Below, piece by piece: positions 51,358 through 59,816 of a stretch of DNA of 64,000 bases. The position numbers were made by a program, and so were the translations under genes. The stretch is from Lewinellaceae bacterium (lineage in GTDB: Bacteria > Bacteroidota > Bacteroidia > Chitinophagales > Saprospiraceae). The notes below the pieces were generated by a model. It was not told the DNA's origin and ran no database searches. It saw nothing but the letters and a program-made list of their open reading frames with translations. The DNA lies in contig JADJSY010000013.1 of assembly GCA_016711435.1 (NCBI GenBank), positions 61,001 through 125,000 on the forward strand, read 5' to 3'. The first letter of the stretch is position 1; every line of letters begins with the position of its first letter.

Positions 51358-51388
51358 CAAAATTAATTCGATTATGATAATCACCAAA
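51358..51388 (-). promoter_or_regulatory. Promoter of the HU/SPOR gene
   Basis: On the minus strand TTTG (51388-51385), a 19-base spacer, then TAATTTTG (51365-51358). This is a perfect match to the Bacteroidota -33 TTTG / -7 TAnnTTTG arrangement. The start codon lies about 42 bases downstream. Confidence 0.7.
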
Positions 51389-51560
51389 ACGGTATAAACC
51401 GACAAAATCGGAACAAAACAACCAATTTGATTGGGTCAATTTATAACATTCTGATTCCTAAGAGCAATTAGCTTGCCAAAACGTCTGCAAAAATAGGTTT
51501 TTTCACCCGATTTATGTGGTTTTCATTATTTGTTGCCCTTGAAAAAAAATCAACCGGGGG

Positions 51561-51595
51561 TTTGGTGTAAAAAAAACAATAAGACTGTATTTTTG
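51561..51595 (+). promoter_or_regulatory. Putative promoter of the Nudix regulator
   Basis: TTTG at 51561-51564, 23-base spacer, TATTTTTG at 51588-51595, 28 bases before the start codon at 51624. The spacer is slightly longer than usual. The 307-base gap holds both divergent promoters and no heptamer array. Confidence 0.5.
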
Positions 51596-51623
51596 GCCTC
51601 AACTATTAACAGACCTAAAAAAT

Positions 51624-52325
51624 ATGAGCGAAGTCGAAAGTTTTTTCAAATCGGCTTTTTCGGTTGATAATGTCATTTTCGGGTTCGATGGCGGCGATCT
51701 GAAAGTCCTGCTTATTCAGCGCGGGGCGGCTCCGTTCAGGGGCAAATGGGCTTTACCGGGCGATCTGGTTTACCCGAATGAAGACCTCGATACGGCAGCA
51801 GAACGCGTACTGGAACAACTCACCGGCCTTCGGGGCGTATACCTGGAGCAGGTCCGGACTTTTGGCGCTGTCGACCGCCACCCCCTGGGTCGCGTTATAA
51901 CCATCGCTTATTTCTCTCTGATCAAGGTGAGCGATTTCGCCCTCACGCCGGCGTCGTTCGCGCAGTCTGCCCATTGGCACAGCATTTCCGATGTGGGTGA
52001 ACTGGCTTTCGACCACAATGAAATCCTGGATATTTGCCTGCAACGCCTGCAACGAAAAGTGCGCAATGCACCCGTCGGCTTTGAATTGCTTCCTCAAAAA
52101 TTTACCCTGACGGAACTCCAGCAATTGTACGAATCGGTACTCAACCTGCCCAAAAACAAGGGCTTAGACAAACGCAATTTCCGCAAAAAAATACTCTCCA
52201 TGAACGTCCTCGTGGAATGCGAGGAAATGCAGGAGGGCGTCGCGCACCGGCCCGCCAAACTCTACCAGTTCGATCGCGAACGCTACGATCAGTTTGTGGC
52301 GGAAGGGTTTAGTTTTGATATTTAG
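51624..52325 (+). CDS. NrtR-like Nudix/winged-helix transcriptional regulator
   Basis: 233 residues. The N-terminal Nudix fold has a degraded Nudix box (residues 47-69): Glu53, Arg61 and Gly68 remain, but the catalytic REUXEE is replaced by RVLEQL, so hydrolysis is unlikely. The C-terminal winged helix (about 160-233) has FTLTELQQLYESVLNLP, DKRNFRKKIL and the end AKLYQFDRERY, as in NrtR-type repressors sensing ADP-ribose or arabinose-like ligands. Target genes are unknown, as it is divergent from the HU/SPOR gene and followed by a convergent gene. Confidence 0.85.
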   Translation: MSEVESFFKSAFSVDNVIFGFDGGDLKVLLIQRGAAPFRGKWALPGDLVYPNEDLDTAAERVLEQLTGLRGVYLEQVRTFGAVDRHPLGRVITIAYFSLIKVSDFALTPASFAQSAHWHSISDVGELAFDHNEILDICLQRLQRKVRNAPVGFELLPQKFTLTELQQLYESVLNLPKNKGLDKRNFRKKILSMNVLVECEEMQEGVAHRPAKLYQFDRERYDQFVAEGFSFDI

Positions 52326-52333
52326 TTTTTTTG

Positions 52334-52460
52334 GTGTTTAGTGTTTGGTGTTTGGTGTTTAGGGCGCTTCGCCTTTGGCTACTGTGTGTATTTTGACCGA
52401 ATCTCACACAGTAGCCAAAGGCGAAGCGCCCTAAACACCAAACACTAAACACCAAACACT
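52334..52460. repeat. Inverted heptamer element, GTGTTTR class (type example)
   Basis: Left arm 52334-52388: GTGTTTA, GTGTTTG, GTGTTTG, GTGTTTA, then the core GGGCGCTTCGCCTTTGGC and TACTGTGTG. Right arm 52405-52460 is the complement of about 55 bases, differing only in the last letters of the heptamers. It separates convergent genes and supplies the end of the T9SS gene. Confidence 0.92.
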
Positions 52461-54708
52461 ATTCCACCGCCACCTTCCGCGTCACCCGACCTGCTGCCAC
52501 ACTTATTTCAATAAAATAAATACCTGATTGCCAGTCTTTTGTGGAAATATTCACAGGACCGGCCGCGCTTTCGCCCATTGCCGCCAGCTGCCCCAGGGCA
52601 TTCCGTGCGCGCCAGCGCAGCGCGCCGGCCGGTTGTACTGATATGCTTAACCAGTCGCGTGCAGGATTGGGGCTGATGTGTACCACAGGTTCGGGATTTG
52701 CCGGCTGTTGCAGCGCTACCGTACCGATGTTTGTTTTAAAAAGACTCAGACCGCCCCGCAGGTTACCCACCACCATTTCCAGTATACCGTCGTTGTCGAG
52801 GTCGGCAAAAGCCGGATGGGTGCGGCTGCCTTCGTCCACATTGCCCCACAGCGGATCCACGAGGTCAAAAGTGTCTGTCAGGCTAAAGTTTTGATAAGCC
52901 TCCAGTTGCCCGCTGTTGGTTCCGGCAACGAGCAGCAGCCCGGTGGGCGTGTTGATAAAAACGGGGGTGCTGAAACCGACCGCTTCGCCAAACAGGCGGG
53001 TGTCGACAAAGCCCAGTTTTTGTATGGTGGGCGTCGACGGATACTGCGGATTGGTGGCGCTGCCGGTATTTTCAAACAGGTTGATATTTCCGTTTCGTTC
53101 GCCCGCCACAATGTCCGGCAGGCCGTCGCCGGTCAGGTCGACCAGTGTCGGCGTAGCCACCAGGCCCACCACATCCATGTTCTGCCACATCGGGCTGAAA
53201 TCGCGCGACAGGTTCATCGGGATGCCCGGCCCGGCGGCGTTGCGATAACAAAAAAAGCCGCCGTCGTTGTGCCCGACGATCAAATCCTGGTCGCCGTCGC
53301 CATCAACATCGCCAAAAGCAGGGCTGAAATCGTAGTTATCCGGGGTAAATTCTGATAATCCCAGCCAATCGGTATCGCTCAGCGTAAATTGCGGATTGGT
53401 ACCCGTTCCGGTATTGAGCAACAGGTACAGGCGCGCATTGGTTGAAGCCTGGGGGCTGTAAAAACCATAAGTGCCCACCACCAGGTCTTCCAGTCCGTCT
53501 GCGTTCACGTCTGCAAAAGTCGGGTGCGTCGTGGAGCCGAGGTCGAGCATATCGCCGACGAGTAATGTTTTGTTTTGCAACTCGAAGGAGTGTCCGGTAG
53601 CAGCCGCATTGCGATAATACCACACGTTTTTCTGGTCTTCGCCGATGTTTCGGTTATTGGGCGAAACCACCATATCCTGTTTGCCGTCGTTGTTCAGGTC
53701 GAGGTAAAATGCGGCGGGAAAACTGGACAACGAAACGGGCGTATTGCCGGAAGGAAAATTTATATCCTGCGAAGTCATCCAGGCTGCTGCAGCCGAGCCG
53801 CCGTTGTTGAGCTGGTTCAGGCAATCAAAGGACACGTCGCCCAGCACAATTTCCTTGTCGTTGTCGCCATCCGCATCATACGTCATCAGCGTGGAGCCGG
53901 GGTGCCGGTCCGTTCGTTCTTCCAACTCGCCCAGCAGGCCATTTACACAAGCAGACTGATTGGGACTCAGATCGCTTTCACATGCGATCAAACCACTTTC
54001 GTAAAAACGCCCCCAGCATTTGTCTGCCAGCCGGAATCGGAGGCTGTCCGTTCCAAAACCGAGTTCTACCGACTGGTTTTGTACAAACCAGATATGGCCG
54101 CCTGCGGGATCGAAAGTCAGTATATCGAGATCGCCGTCGCCGTCTATATCGTCCACTGCGGGCATATCGGTGGGCGCAATGGGTAGGTTGTTCCAAAAAC
54201 CCGGCTGATCCTGGTCGGGGAACCAGACCTGGAGCGGATTGCAATACGTACAATTGGGGTAGTTAAAATAGAAAGAATTGAATTTCAAGGTATTATCTTC
54301 AAAATAGCCTTGAAAAACCTGCATTTCCTGCGAACCCGGCGCCAGGGAGGCACAAAAAATATCAGCCGCCCCATCCTGGTTAAAATCGCGCATGAGCATA
54401 TAATCCGTTACTTTGGGAAAGAAAGAAGCGTATTGCGGCGCATAACTGTAACTTGACTGGTTCGGGGTACCGGCGTTTAAAAAAGTCAATACTACATCGC
54501 CCGAGCGATCAAACGCCACCAGGTCATCCGTGCCGTCCCCGTTCAGGTCGGCCGCCGAAAACTGCGGCGTATTCAGTCCGCCGGCAAAAGCAAAAGGCAA
54601 TGGCACCCCATTCTGAAAAATGGGGGCGGTCATTCGTTCAAAAGATTGATTTTGCCCTGTAATACATTGATTTACAAGGATAAAGCATAAAAAAAATACG
54701 TATCGCAT
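52459..54708 (-). CDS. Secreted FG-GAP/VCBS repeat protein with T9SS sorting domain
   Basis: 749 residues. Signal peptide about 1-18. Many FG-GAP/VCBS propeller repeats, each with a calcium-binding-like motif: DLNGDGTDDLVAFD, DIDGDGDLDILTFD, DLNNDGKQDMVVS, DVNADGLEDLVVG, DVDGDGDQDLIVG. C-terminal type A sorting domain about 675-749, with SPNPARDWLSISV and SGIYFIEISV, ending RKVAVE. It is exported to the cell surface or medium by type IX secretion. Ligand unknown. The stop codon TAG lies within the GTGTTTR array. Confidence 0.92.
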   Translation of the reverse strand: MRYVFFLCFILVNQCITGQNQSFERMTAPIFQNGVPLPFAFAGGLNTPQFSAADLNGDGTDDLVAFDRSGDVVLTFLNAGTPNQSSYSYAPQYASFFPKVTDYMLMRDFNQDGAADIFCASLAPGSQEMQVFQGYFEDNTLKFNSFYFNYPNCTYCNPLQVWFPDQDQPGFWNNLPIAPTDMPAVDDIDGDGDLDILTFDPAGGHIWFVQNQSVELGFGTDSLRFRLADKCWGRFYESGLIACESDLSPNQSACVNGLLGELEERTDRHPGSTLMTYDADGDNDKEIVLGDVSFDCLNQLNNGGSAAAAWMTSQDINFPSGNTPVSLSSFPAAFYLDLNNDGKQDMVVSPNNRNIGEDQKNVWYYRNAAATGHSFELQNKTLLVGDMLDLGSTTHPTFADVNADGLEDLVVGTYGFYSPQASTNARLYLLLNTGTGTNPQFTLSDTDWLGLSEFTPDNYDFSPAFGDVDGDGDQDLIVGHNDGGFFCYRNAAGPGIPMNLSRDFSPMWQNMDVVGLVATPTLVDLTGDGLPDIVAGERNGNINLFENTGSATNPQYPSTPTIQKLGFVDTRLFGEAVGFSTPVFINTPTGLLLVAGTNSGQLEAYQNFSLTDTFDLVDPLWGNVDEGSRTHPAFADLDNDGILEMVVGNLRGGLSLFKTNIGTVALQQPANPEPVVHISPNPARDWLSISVQPAGALRWRARNALGQLAAMGESAAGPVNISTKDWQSGIYFIEISVAAGRVTRKVAVE

Positions 54709-54712
54709 GGAA

Positions 54713-54958
54713 AGTAGTTATCAGTTATCTGTTATTAGTTATCAGGGTGACAACGTTTGGCCAAAGTGGTTTGTTTGAGCAATGGTTGGCGCTCAACTAT
54801 AAATTGCAAAGAACCGGCAATCCGACGACAAGCATTGGCCGAATAAGCTACTTTGGCCAAACATTTCCAAACAGATAACTAATAACGGATAACAGATAAC
54901 TGTCTCCGAATTACTTACTTTGACCAAACATTTCCAAACGGATAACTAATAACGAAGC
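54713..54958. repeat. Inverted heptamer element, GTTATCN/GTTATTN class
   Basis: Left array 54716-54747 (GTTATCA, GTTATCT, GTTATTA, GTTATCA), a core CAACGTTTGGCCAAAGT and CTTTGGCCAAACATTTCC, and right arrays about 54871-54900 and 54935-54955 made of AGATAACTAATAACGG units. The second right array is a direct duplicate with its TTTGACCAAACATTTCC flank. Confidence 0.85.
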
Positions 54959-55549
54959 ATGACCTACGAATTCAACGGCTATCAGCCGGTCGTCCATGAA
55001 AGCGCTTTTATTCATCCACAGGCGGCGGTAACCGGGAATGTTATCATTGGACGCCATGTATACATCGGACCGGGCGCCGCCATTCGCGGCGATTGGGGGC
55101 AGATCATCATCGAAGATGGCTGTAATGTGCAGGAAAATTGCACCATACACATGTTTCCGGGCATCACTGTGCTGCTGCGCGAAGCGGCGCATATCGGACA
55201 TGGAGCCATCATCCACGGCGCTACCATCGGGCGCAACTGCTTAGTCGGCATGAATGCCGTTTTGATGGATGAGGTGGAATTGGGTGATGAAAGCATCGTC
55301 GGGGCGCTTTGTTTTTTAAAAAGTGGCGAAAAAATTCCGCCGCGCAGCCTTGTAGTGGGCAATCCAGGTAAAATCATCCGGGAAGTGAGCGACGACATGC
55401 TGGCCTGGAAAACGGAAGGTACCCGCATGTATCAGCAACTACCGGCCCAATGCCACGATAGCCTGCGCCCTTGCGAACCCCTGCGGAGCATTCCTGAAAA
55501 CCGGCCCGAAATGGATAAAAATTATACGGTCTGGAAAGAAAGGAAGTAG
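54959..55549 (+). CDS. Gamma-carbonic-anhydrase-like hexapeptide-repeat protein (PaaY family)
   Basis: 196 residues, left-handed beta-helix with hexapeptide repeats (VTGNVIIGRHVYIGPGAAI, NVQENCTIH, AHIGHGAIIHGATIGRNC). The metal-ligand histidines are in TIHMFPG and HIGHGAIIHG. C-terminal helix about 150-196, with EGTRMYQQLP as in PaaY/CaiE. PaaY members have carbonic anhydrase or thioesterase activity. The reaction here is not certain. The start is adjacent to the heptamer element, whose right end runs up to the ATG. Confidence 0.85.
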   Translation: MTYEFNGYQPVVHESAFIHPQAAVTGNVIIGRHVYIGPGAAIRGDWGQIIIEDGCNVQENCTIHMFPGITVLLREAAHIGHGAIIHGATIGRNCLVGMNAVLMDEVELGDESIVGALCFLKSGEKIPPRSLVVGNPGKIIREVSDDMLAWKTEGTRMYQQLPAQCHDSLRPCEPLRSIPENRPEMDKNYTVWKERK

Positions 55550-55559
55550 TTTTACTGAA

Positions 55560-55655
55560 CATTGTTGAGTATGTTGAGGGTTGAGAAGTTGAGGGTGGTA
55601 ACTTAAAGCCTGAGTTACCACCCTCAACATCTCAACCCTCAAAACATACTTCAAA
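55560..55655. repeat. Inverted heptamer element, GTTGAGN class
   Basis: Left array about 55562-55596 (TTGAGTATG, TTGAGGG, TTGAGAA, GTTGAGG), core GTGGTAACTT-AAAGCC-TGAGTTACCAC, and right array to 55655. The same class and core recur at 61243-61347. Confidence 0.88.
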
Positions 55656-55687
55656 CCTGATAAAGAACCCATTTACAGCGTGTTCCG

Positions 55688-57028
55688 ATGATATTCGCCC
55701 GATCCTTTTCATCCGGTCTGGCCTGGCGTATTGCCGGGCTTTTTGTGGCTGCCATTGGCGCCGCAGCTGCTATTTCGTACCACAATCCGCAGTACTGGCT
55801 GGCCTTGCTGCTGCTGGCTGTGGCTATTCAGTTGAGCCTGAACCTGTTCCGTTATGTAAATGACACGAATCGCCGGCTGGCGCGTTTTTTCGAGAGCGTG
55901 CGTTACTCCGATTTTGCGATCCGTTTTTCCTCCGCGAAGGAAAAGGGTTCTTCTTTTGAAATGGTCAACAAACAATTCAATGAAGTCCTGGAGGCCTTTC
56001 GCCAGACCCGTGCTGAAAAAGAGGCTAATTTGTTGTTTCTCAATACAATGGTGCAGCACCTCAGCACGGGACTATTGGTTTTTGACGCACAAAACAACGT
56101 GCTGATTTCCAATAATGCAGCCTTGCAACTGCTGGGCCTGTACCGGCTGCATCACCTGAATGATTTGCCCGACCGGCACCGTACGCTGATTCAATTTATC
56201 CACCACCTGAATTCAAAAGGAAAAGTACTGTACCAGCCGGAAGCAAGCCGGCAGTTGTCGGTACAGGGTGTGGCGCTCAACCTCCAAGGCCGGGCTGTGC
56301 GCCTGCTCACCCTGCAAAACATACACCCGGAACTTCAGCGCAAGGAGGTGGATGCCTGGCGCAACCTGACCCGTGTGCTACGCCACGAAATGATGAATTC
56401 GATCACGCCCATCGTTTCGCTGGTGGAAACAGCCCAGGAAATTGTGCGGCTCGACCTGCCTGCCAACGAGGCCTCCGCCGATTTGTCCGAAGCGCTCGAA
56501 GTGGTGGCCGCCCGCAGCCGCGGATTGGTGAATTTTGTGGAGGCGTATCGCTCGTTTACGTCCGTACCGCAACCCAAAATGGAAGATATTCCCGTCAAGG
56601 CATTGCTCGACCGGGTGGTTTCGCTCACCAATGCCGATCATAAACAATTGAAAATCAAGACGGAAGTTTTTGTGCAACCTGAAAACCTGCGCTTGCAGGG
56701 CGATCCCGCGCAATTGGAAATGGTGCTGCTGAACTTAGTCAAAAACGCCCGCGAGGCATTCGGCAAAAAAACCGGCCACGAAGAAAATCGCATCACGTTG
56801 CGGGCGGGCGCCGACGCTAAAAACAAAGCGTTTATTGAAGTGGAAGACAACGGCGCGGGTATTTCGCCGGAATTGCTGGAAGAAATTTTTATCCCGTTTT
56901 TTACCACCAAACCCACCGGAACCGGCGTAGGCCTGAGTATTTCCCGGCAAATCATGCAATTGCACGGCGGCGATATCCGGGTGGGATCGGCTGTGGGAAC
57001 GGGGGCGAGGTTTGTGCTGGATTTCTAA
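55688..57028 (+). CDS. NtrY-like sensor histidine kinase
   Basis: 446 residues. Two N-terminal membrane helices (about 13-31 and 35-52) with almost no periplasmic loop. PAS-like region about 105-215 (LSTGLLVFDAQNNVLISNNA). Phospho-acceptor box NLTRVLRHEMMNSITPIVSL. The ATPase domain has NLVKNAREAFG, DNGAGISPELLEEIF and PTGTGVGLSISRQIM. Related NtrY-like kinases usually follow a sigma-54 regulator gene. None is adjacent, so the partner is unknown. Confidence 0.9.
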   Translation: MIFARSFSSGLAWRIAGLFVAAIGAAAAISYHNPQYWLALLLLAVAIQLSLNLFRYVNDTNRRLARFFESVRYSDFAIRFSSAKEKGSSFEMVNKQFNEVLEAFRQTRAEKEANLLFLNTMVQHLSTGLLVFDAQNNVLISNNAALQLLGLYRLHHLNDLPDRHRTLIQFIHHLNSKGKVLYQPEASRQLSVQGVALNLQGRAVRLLTLQNIHPELQRKEVDAWRNLTRVLRHEMMNSITPIVSLVETAQEIVRLDLPANEASADLSEALEVVAARSRGLVNFVEAYRSFTSVPQPKMEDIPVKALLDRVVSLTNADHKQLKIKTEVFVQPENLRLQGDPAQLEMVLLNLVKNAREAFGKKTGHEENRITLRAGADAKNKAFIEVEDNGAGISPELLEEIFIPFFTTKPTGTGVGLSISRQIMQLHGGDIRVGSAVGTGARFVLDF

Positions 57029-57030
57029 TT

Positions 57031-57149
57031 GGTTATTAGTTTTGTTAGGTTATCAGTTATCGGGTTTGCTGGTGGTAGATAGGGTTGATCCTTTTCGCTG
57101 AGCAGGACCACCCAAACCATCAAAAACTGATAAACTAACAAACCTAACC
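57031..57149. repeat. Heptamer element, mixed GTTATCN/GTTAGG class
   Basis: GGTTATTAGTTTTGTTAGG and TTATCAGTTATCGGG at about 57031-57061, and the complementary CTGATAAACTAACAAACC at about 57125-57149. The arms are more degenerate than in other elements. It separates the convergent kinase and tonB genes. Confidence 0.7.
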
Positions 57150-58088
57150 TCACTTCAGTTGGAAATTAAACGTAATCGTGCCGCATTCCTGGGGGCTGCC
57201 GGAAGCCGCAAAACGGTAACCGCGCGCTGCCGCAAGGGCTTTGCTGCGGAGTTCGCTGTCGCTGGTTGTGGAGCCGCGCTGGGTATAAGAGGCGCTGATC
57301 ACTTTTCCGGTTCCGTCGACACACACCTCGATGACCACCTTACCTTGTTTCTGTGAATTATCGTTGACGGCGCCGCGGCTGACCACTTTACGACCGCCCA
57401 GGCCGCCGCCGATGGATGCGCCGGTGCCGGTGCCGTCGCCGCCACCCGTGCCGCCGCCCGTGCCGGTGCTTTTACCAAAAGGATTGTCGCCTGTGCCGCC
57501 GGGAATACCCTGGTTACCGGGTTTTCCGGTATTGCCCTGGCCGGTGCCTGTATTGCCGGGTTTGCCAAAACTACCGCCAAACTGGCCTTTCTTTTTGTCT
57601 CTTTCCGCCTGTTCCTGGCGTTTCCGGTCTGCTTCGGCTTGTGCCGCCGCTTGTTGCTCCCTGCGAACGCGATCAGCCTCCGCCTGTTTCTGGCGATCTG
57701 CTTCCTGCTGTTTTTTGATAGCAGCCACTTCCGGGTCGCTCGTGGTCGGCGTATTCGGAGTGGACGTTTTTACGGGTTCCGAAGGCGCCGGTTTGGAACT
57801 GGGCGGCGTAGGCGTAGGTACCGGATCGGGTACTGGTTCGTTGACGGAAGGGTCTTCCATTTGCTGGCCCTGCTGCGCGGGGTCATCGCCCTGGCCTTCG
57901 TCCGGCAATCCGGCAGCAGCATCGTCGCCGCCGCCGCCCCATTCTAATTGAATAACCGGCTCATCCTCCAGCACATCGGAGGATGGGAAAGTGTAGAAAA
58001 TCAGAAATGCCAGCAAGACGAGGTGAATAATCAGGCTGCCAATGGCTCCTTTGGAGTGATTTTCTTCGGTATTAATAGCCTCTTTCAT
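57150..58088 (-). CDS. tonB: TonB-family energy transducer
   Basis: 312 residues. N-terminal membrane anchor about 16-36 (AIGSLIIHLVLLAFLIFYTF). A long periplasmic spacer rich in Pro, Gln, Ala and Gly (about 40-235), including a charged KKQQEADRQKQAEADRVRRE stretch and a glycine-rich GNTGKPGNQGIPGGTGDNP part. The C-terminal TonB-like domain (about 238-312) has VVIEVCVDGTGKVISASY and ends ITFNFQLK. It couples ExbB-ExbD to outer-membrane receptors. Third gene of exbB-exbD-tonB, with a heptamer element 5' of it. Confidence 0.88.
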   Translation of the reverse strand: MKEAINTEENHSKGAIGSLIIHLVLLAFLIFYTFPSSDVLEDEPVIQLEWGGGGDDAAAGLPDEGQGDDPAQQGQQMEDPSVNEPVPDPVPTPTPPSSKPAPSEPVKTSTPNTPTTSDPEVAAIKKQQEADRQKQAEADRVRREQQAAAQAEADRKRQEQAERDKKKGQFGGSFGKPGNTGTGQGNTGKPGNQGIPGGTGDNPFGKSTGTGGGTGGGDGTGTGASIGGGLGGRKVVSRGAVNDNSQKQGKVVIEVCVDGTGKVISASYTQRGSTTSDSELRSKALAAARGYRFAASGSPQECGTITFNFQLK

Positions 58089-58140
58089 GTGAACTGTGTT
58101 TTGGATATTGGATGCTTAGAGACTTGCATTTACATAAAAA

Positions 58141-58297
58141 GTTATCGGTTATTAGTTATCTGTTATCCGTGTTGATACTCAAGCATTTGTAAAAAAACTT
58201 AAGCAAAACTAATTTTGCACACCTATTTATCCGTTATTGGTTATTAATGCTAACAATCCAACCTGATAACGGATAACTAATAACGGATAACCGATAA
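58141..58297. repeat. Inverted heptamer element, GTTATCN class, inside the exb operon
   Basis: Left array of four units at 58141-58168 (GTTATCG, GTTATTA, GTTATCT, GTTATCC). Inner GTTATTGGTTATTAATGC at about 58230. Right array of GATAACGGATAACTAATAACG units at about 58264-58297, ending on the exbD stop codon. Confidence 0.88.
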
Positions 58298-58714
58298 CTA
58301 CTTGTCATCCTGCCTCGGATCAGTTGCCAGAATGGTCTTGAGTTTCAGTCTGTTGGCAACATCGAGGATCGTCACGACATATTCGATCGGCGCGCCTTTT
58401 TCGGCATTCACGGTAATGGTTGTTTTGTTCGGGTCTTCACCCAGGGCACGCACCCGCGCCCGGAGGCTGCTCTCCAGATTGGCTTCTGTTACAGGCGTTC
58501 TGTCAATATAATAACTGCCTTCTTTACGGACTGAAACGGACAGGGAAGGAGACGCCAGCGACTTGGATGTACTCGACGGCAACTGTAGATTGAGGGCATT
58601 CGGGGTGACCACATTGGAGGTCAGCATGAAAAACATCAGCAGCAGGAAGATGACGTCGATCATCGCTGCCAAACTGAATTCAGGCTCTACCCGGTTACGA
58701 CGTTTAAGTGCCAT
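58298..58714 (-). CDS. exbD: ExbD-family biopolymer transport protein
   Basis: 138 residues from the ATG at 58714. The longer frame (to 58990) translates repeat DNA and exbB antisense sequence. Single helix MIDVIFLLLMFFML with the conserved proton-carrying Asp20 (SLAAMIDVIF). Periplasmic domain with PNALNLQLPSSTS, VRKEGSYYIDRTPV and TTITVNAEKGAPIEYVV. It forms the stator with ExbB that powers TonB. It lies between exbB and tonB. Confidence 0.93.
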   Translation of the reverse strand: MALKRRNRVEPEFSLAAMIDVIFLLLMFFMLTSNVVTPNALNLQLPSSTSKSLASPSLSVSVRKEGSYYIDRTPVTEANLESSLRARVRALGEDPNKTTITVNAEKGAPIEYVVTILDVANRLKLKTILATDPRQDDK

Positions 58715-58726
58715 ATTTTCTTTTTT

Positions 58727-58885
58727 ATGTGTTTCGTTTATGGTGTTTGGTGTTTGGGGGTGCTTCGCTTTCGGCAACCATTTATGGTGTTTGTGTGGTG
58801 TGGTGTTTGGGAGTGCTTCGCTTTCGGCAACTGTGTGTGGGTCAGGCAACGCCCCCCAAACACGAAACACGAAACACCATTTACC
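58727..58885. repeat. Compound heptamer element, GTGTTTR class, between exbB and exbD
   Basis: GTGTTTC, GTTTATG, GTGTTTG, GTGTTTG at about 58728-58756, core GGGTGCTTCGCTTTCGGCAA at 58757-58776. A duplicate at about 58789-58832. Right array of AAACACGAAACACGAAACACC at about 58858-58879. It reaches the exbB stop codon. Confidence 0.85.
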
Positions 58886-59693
58886 GCGATGGTTCCTGCA
58901 ACAAATCCATAAACTGCACGGCGGTATTTTCCATTTTGAAAATAACTTTGTCGAGGTTCGACACCAGCAGGTTATAACCGGCCATGGCAATAATGGATAC
59001 GAACAGACCGAAAGCCGTTGCTGTCAGGGCGTGGTAAATACCGTTGGACAGTACTTTTGGCGTCACCGTTTCGGCATTTGTCATATCCTGGAAGGAGATA
59101 ATCAGACCGATAACCGTACCTAACAGACCGATCATCGGCGCGATACCCGAAATAGATGCCAGGGTCGAGAGGTTTTTCTCCAACTTTAATAATTCGAGGT
59201 TGCCCACATTTTCAATCGCGCGGTTGATATCGTCGAGCGGTTTGCCGATGCGATCCAATCCTTTTTCCACCATGCGGGCCATGGGCGCATCCACGCTCTG
59301 GCAGAGCGCTTTGGCCGCTTGCAGGTTGCCGTTTTCGACGCTGTTGCGAATGCTGTTCATAAAATTTTGATCCACTTGTCCTGCGCGTGTCAATGTGAAG
59401 TAGCGCTCGATGATGATATACATGGCATAAATGGACAGCAATGATAAAATACCAATCACGACCTGGCCGGAAAGACTGCTGCCTGTAATGATGTCAAAAA
59501 GGCTTTTGGTCTCTGCGGGTTTTACCTCGGAAAGTTTCGTGGCCGTTGTTTGCAGGAAAAAGAAGGATAGGAAGGCGTTCAGTGTCATAAAAACGTATAG
59601 CTGTTTACTGGTGAAACCGATTGTTTTCTTTTGCAGTGTTGCGAACGCCAAAAGTAGCGTATTTTGTATTCGACCAAGCAATTTCCTTAACAT
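58881..59693 (-). CDS. exbB: ExbB/TolQ-family proton channel
   Basis: 270 residues from the ATG at 59693. Three predicted inner-membrane helices of the MotA/TolQ/ExbB domain: VVIGILSLLSIYAMYIIIERY, then the paired helices with SGIAPMIGLLGTVIGLIISF and HALTATAFGLFVSIIAM. A further N-terminal helix (YVFMTLNAFLSFFFLQ) is characteristic of Bacteroidota ExbB. First gene of exbB-exbD-tonB, sharing a short divergent promoter region with the lipoprotein gene at 59817. Confidence 0.93.
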   Translation of the reverse strand: MLRKLLGRIQNTLLLAFATLQKKTIGFTSKQLYVFMTLNAFLSFFFLQTTATKLSEVKPAETKSLFDIITGSSLSGQVVIGILSLLSIYAMYIIIERYFTLTRAGQVDQNFMNSIRNSVENGNLQAAKALCQSVDAPMARMVEKGLDRIGKPLDDINRAIENVGNLELLKLEKNLSTLASISGIAPMIGLLGTVIGLIISFQDMTNAETVTPKVLSNGIYHALTATAFGLFVSIIAMAGYNLLVSNLDKVIFKMENTAVQFMDLLQEPSR

Positions 59694-59790
59694 TTTTAGC
59701 CCCGTCCCTGTATTTTGCCACTTGAATGACAAAGTTCGGGGCTTGAAAATGAAGGAATTATGTGCGGCTGTGCCAATTGCCCCCGTGCAG

Positions 59791-59798
59791 TACATTTG
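59791..59798 (+). promoter_or_regulatory. Putative -7 box (TACATTTG) of the discoidin-like lipoprotein gene
   Basis: TACATTTG fits TAnnTTTG and lies 18 bases before the ATG at 59817. No clear TTTG is found 19-21 bases upstream, so the assignment is weak. Confidence 0.35.
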
Positions 59799-59816
59799 CA
59801 AAACAATATTTTTCAA

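Noticed and set aside
52334..52460. Heptamer arrays as CRISPR repeats
   Set aside because: Units are 7 bases in direct tandem without spacers, arms are inverted, and no cas gene is present.
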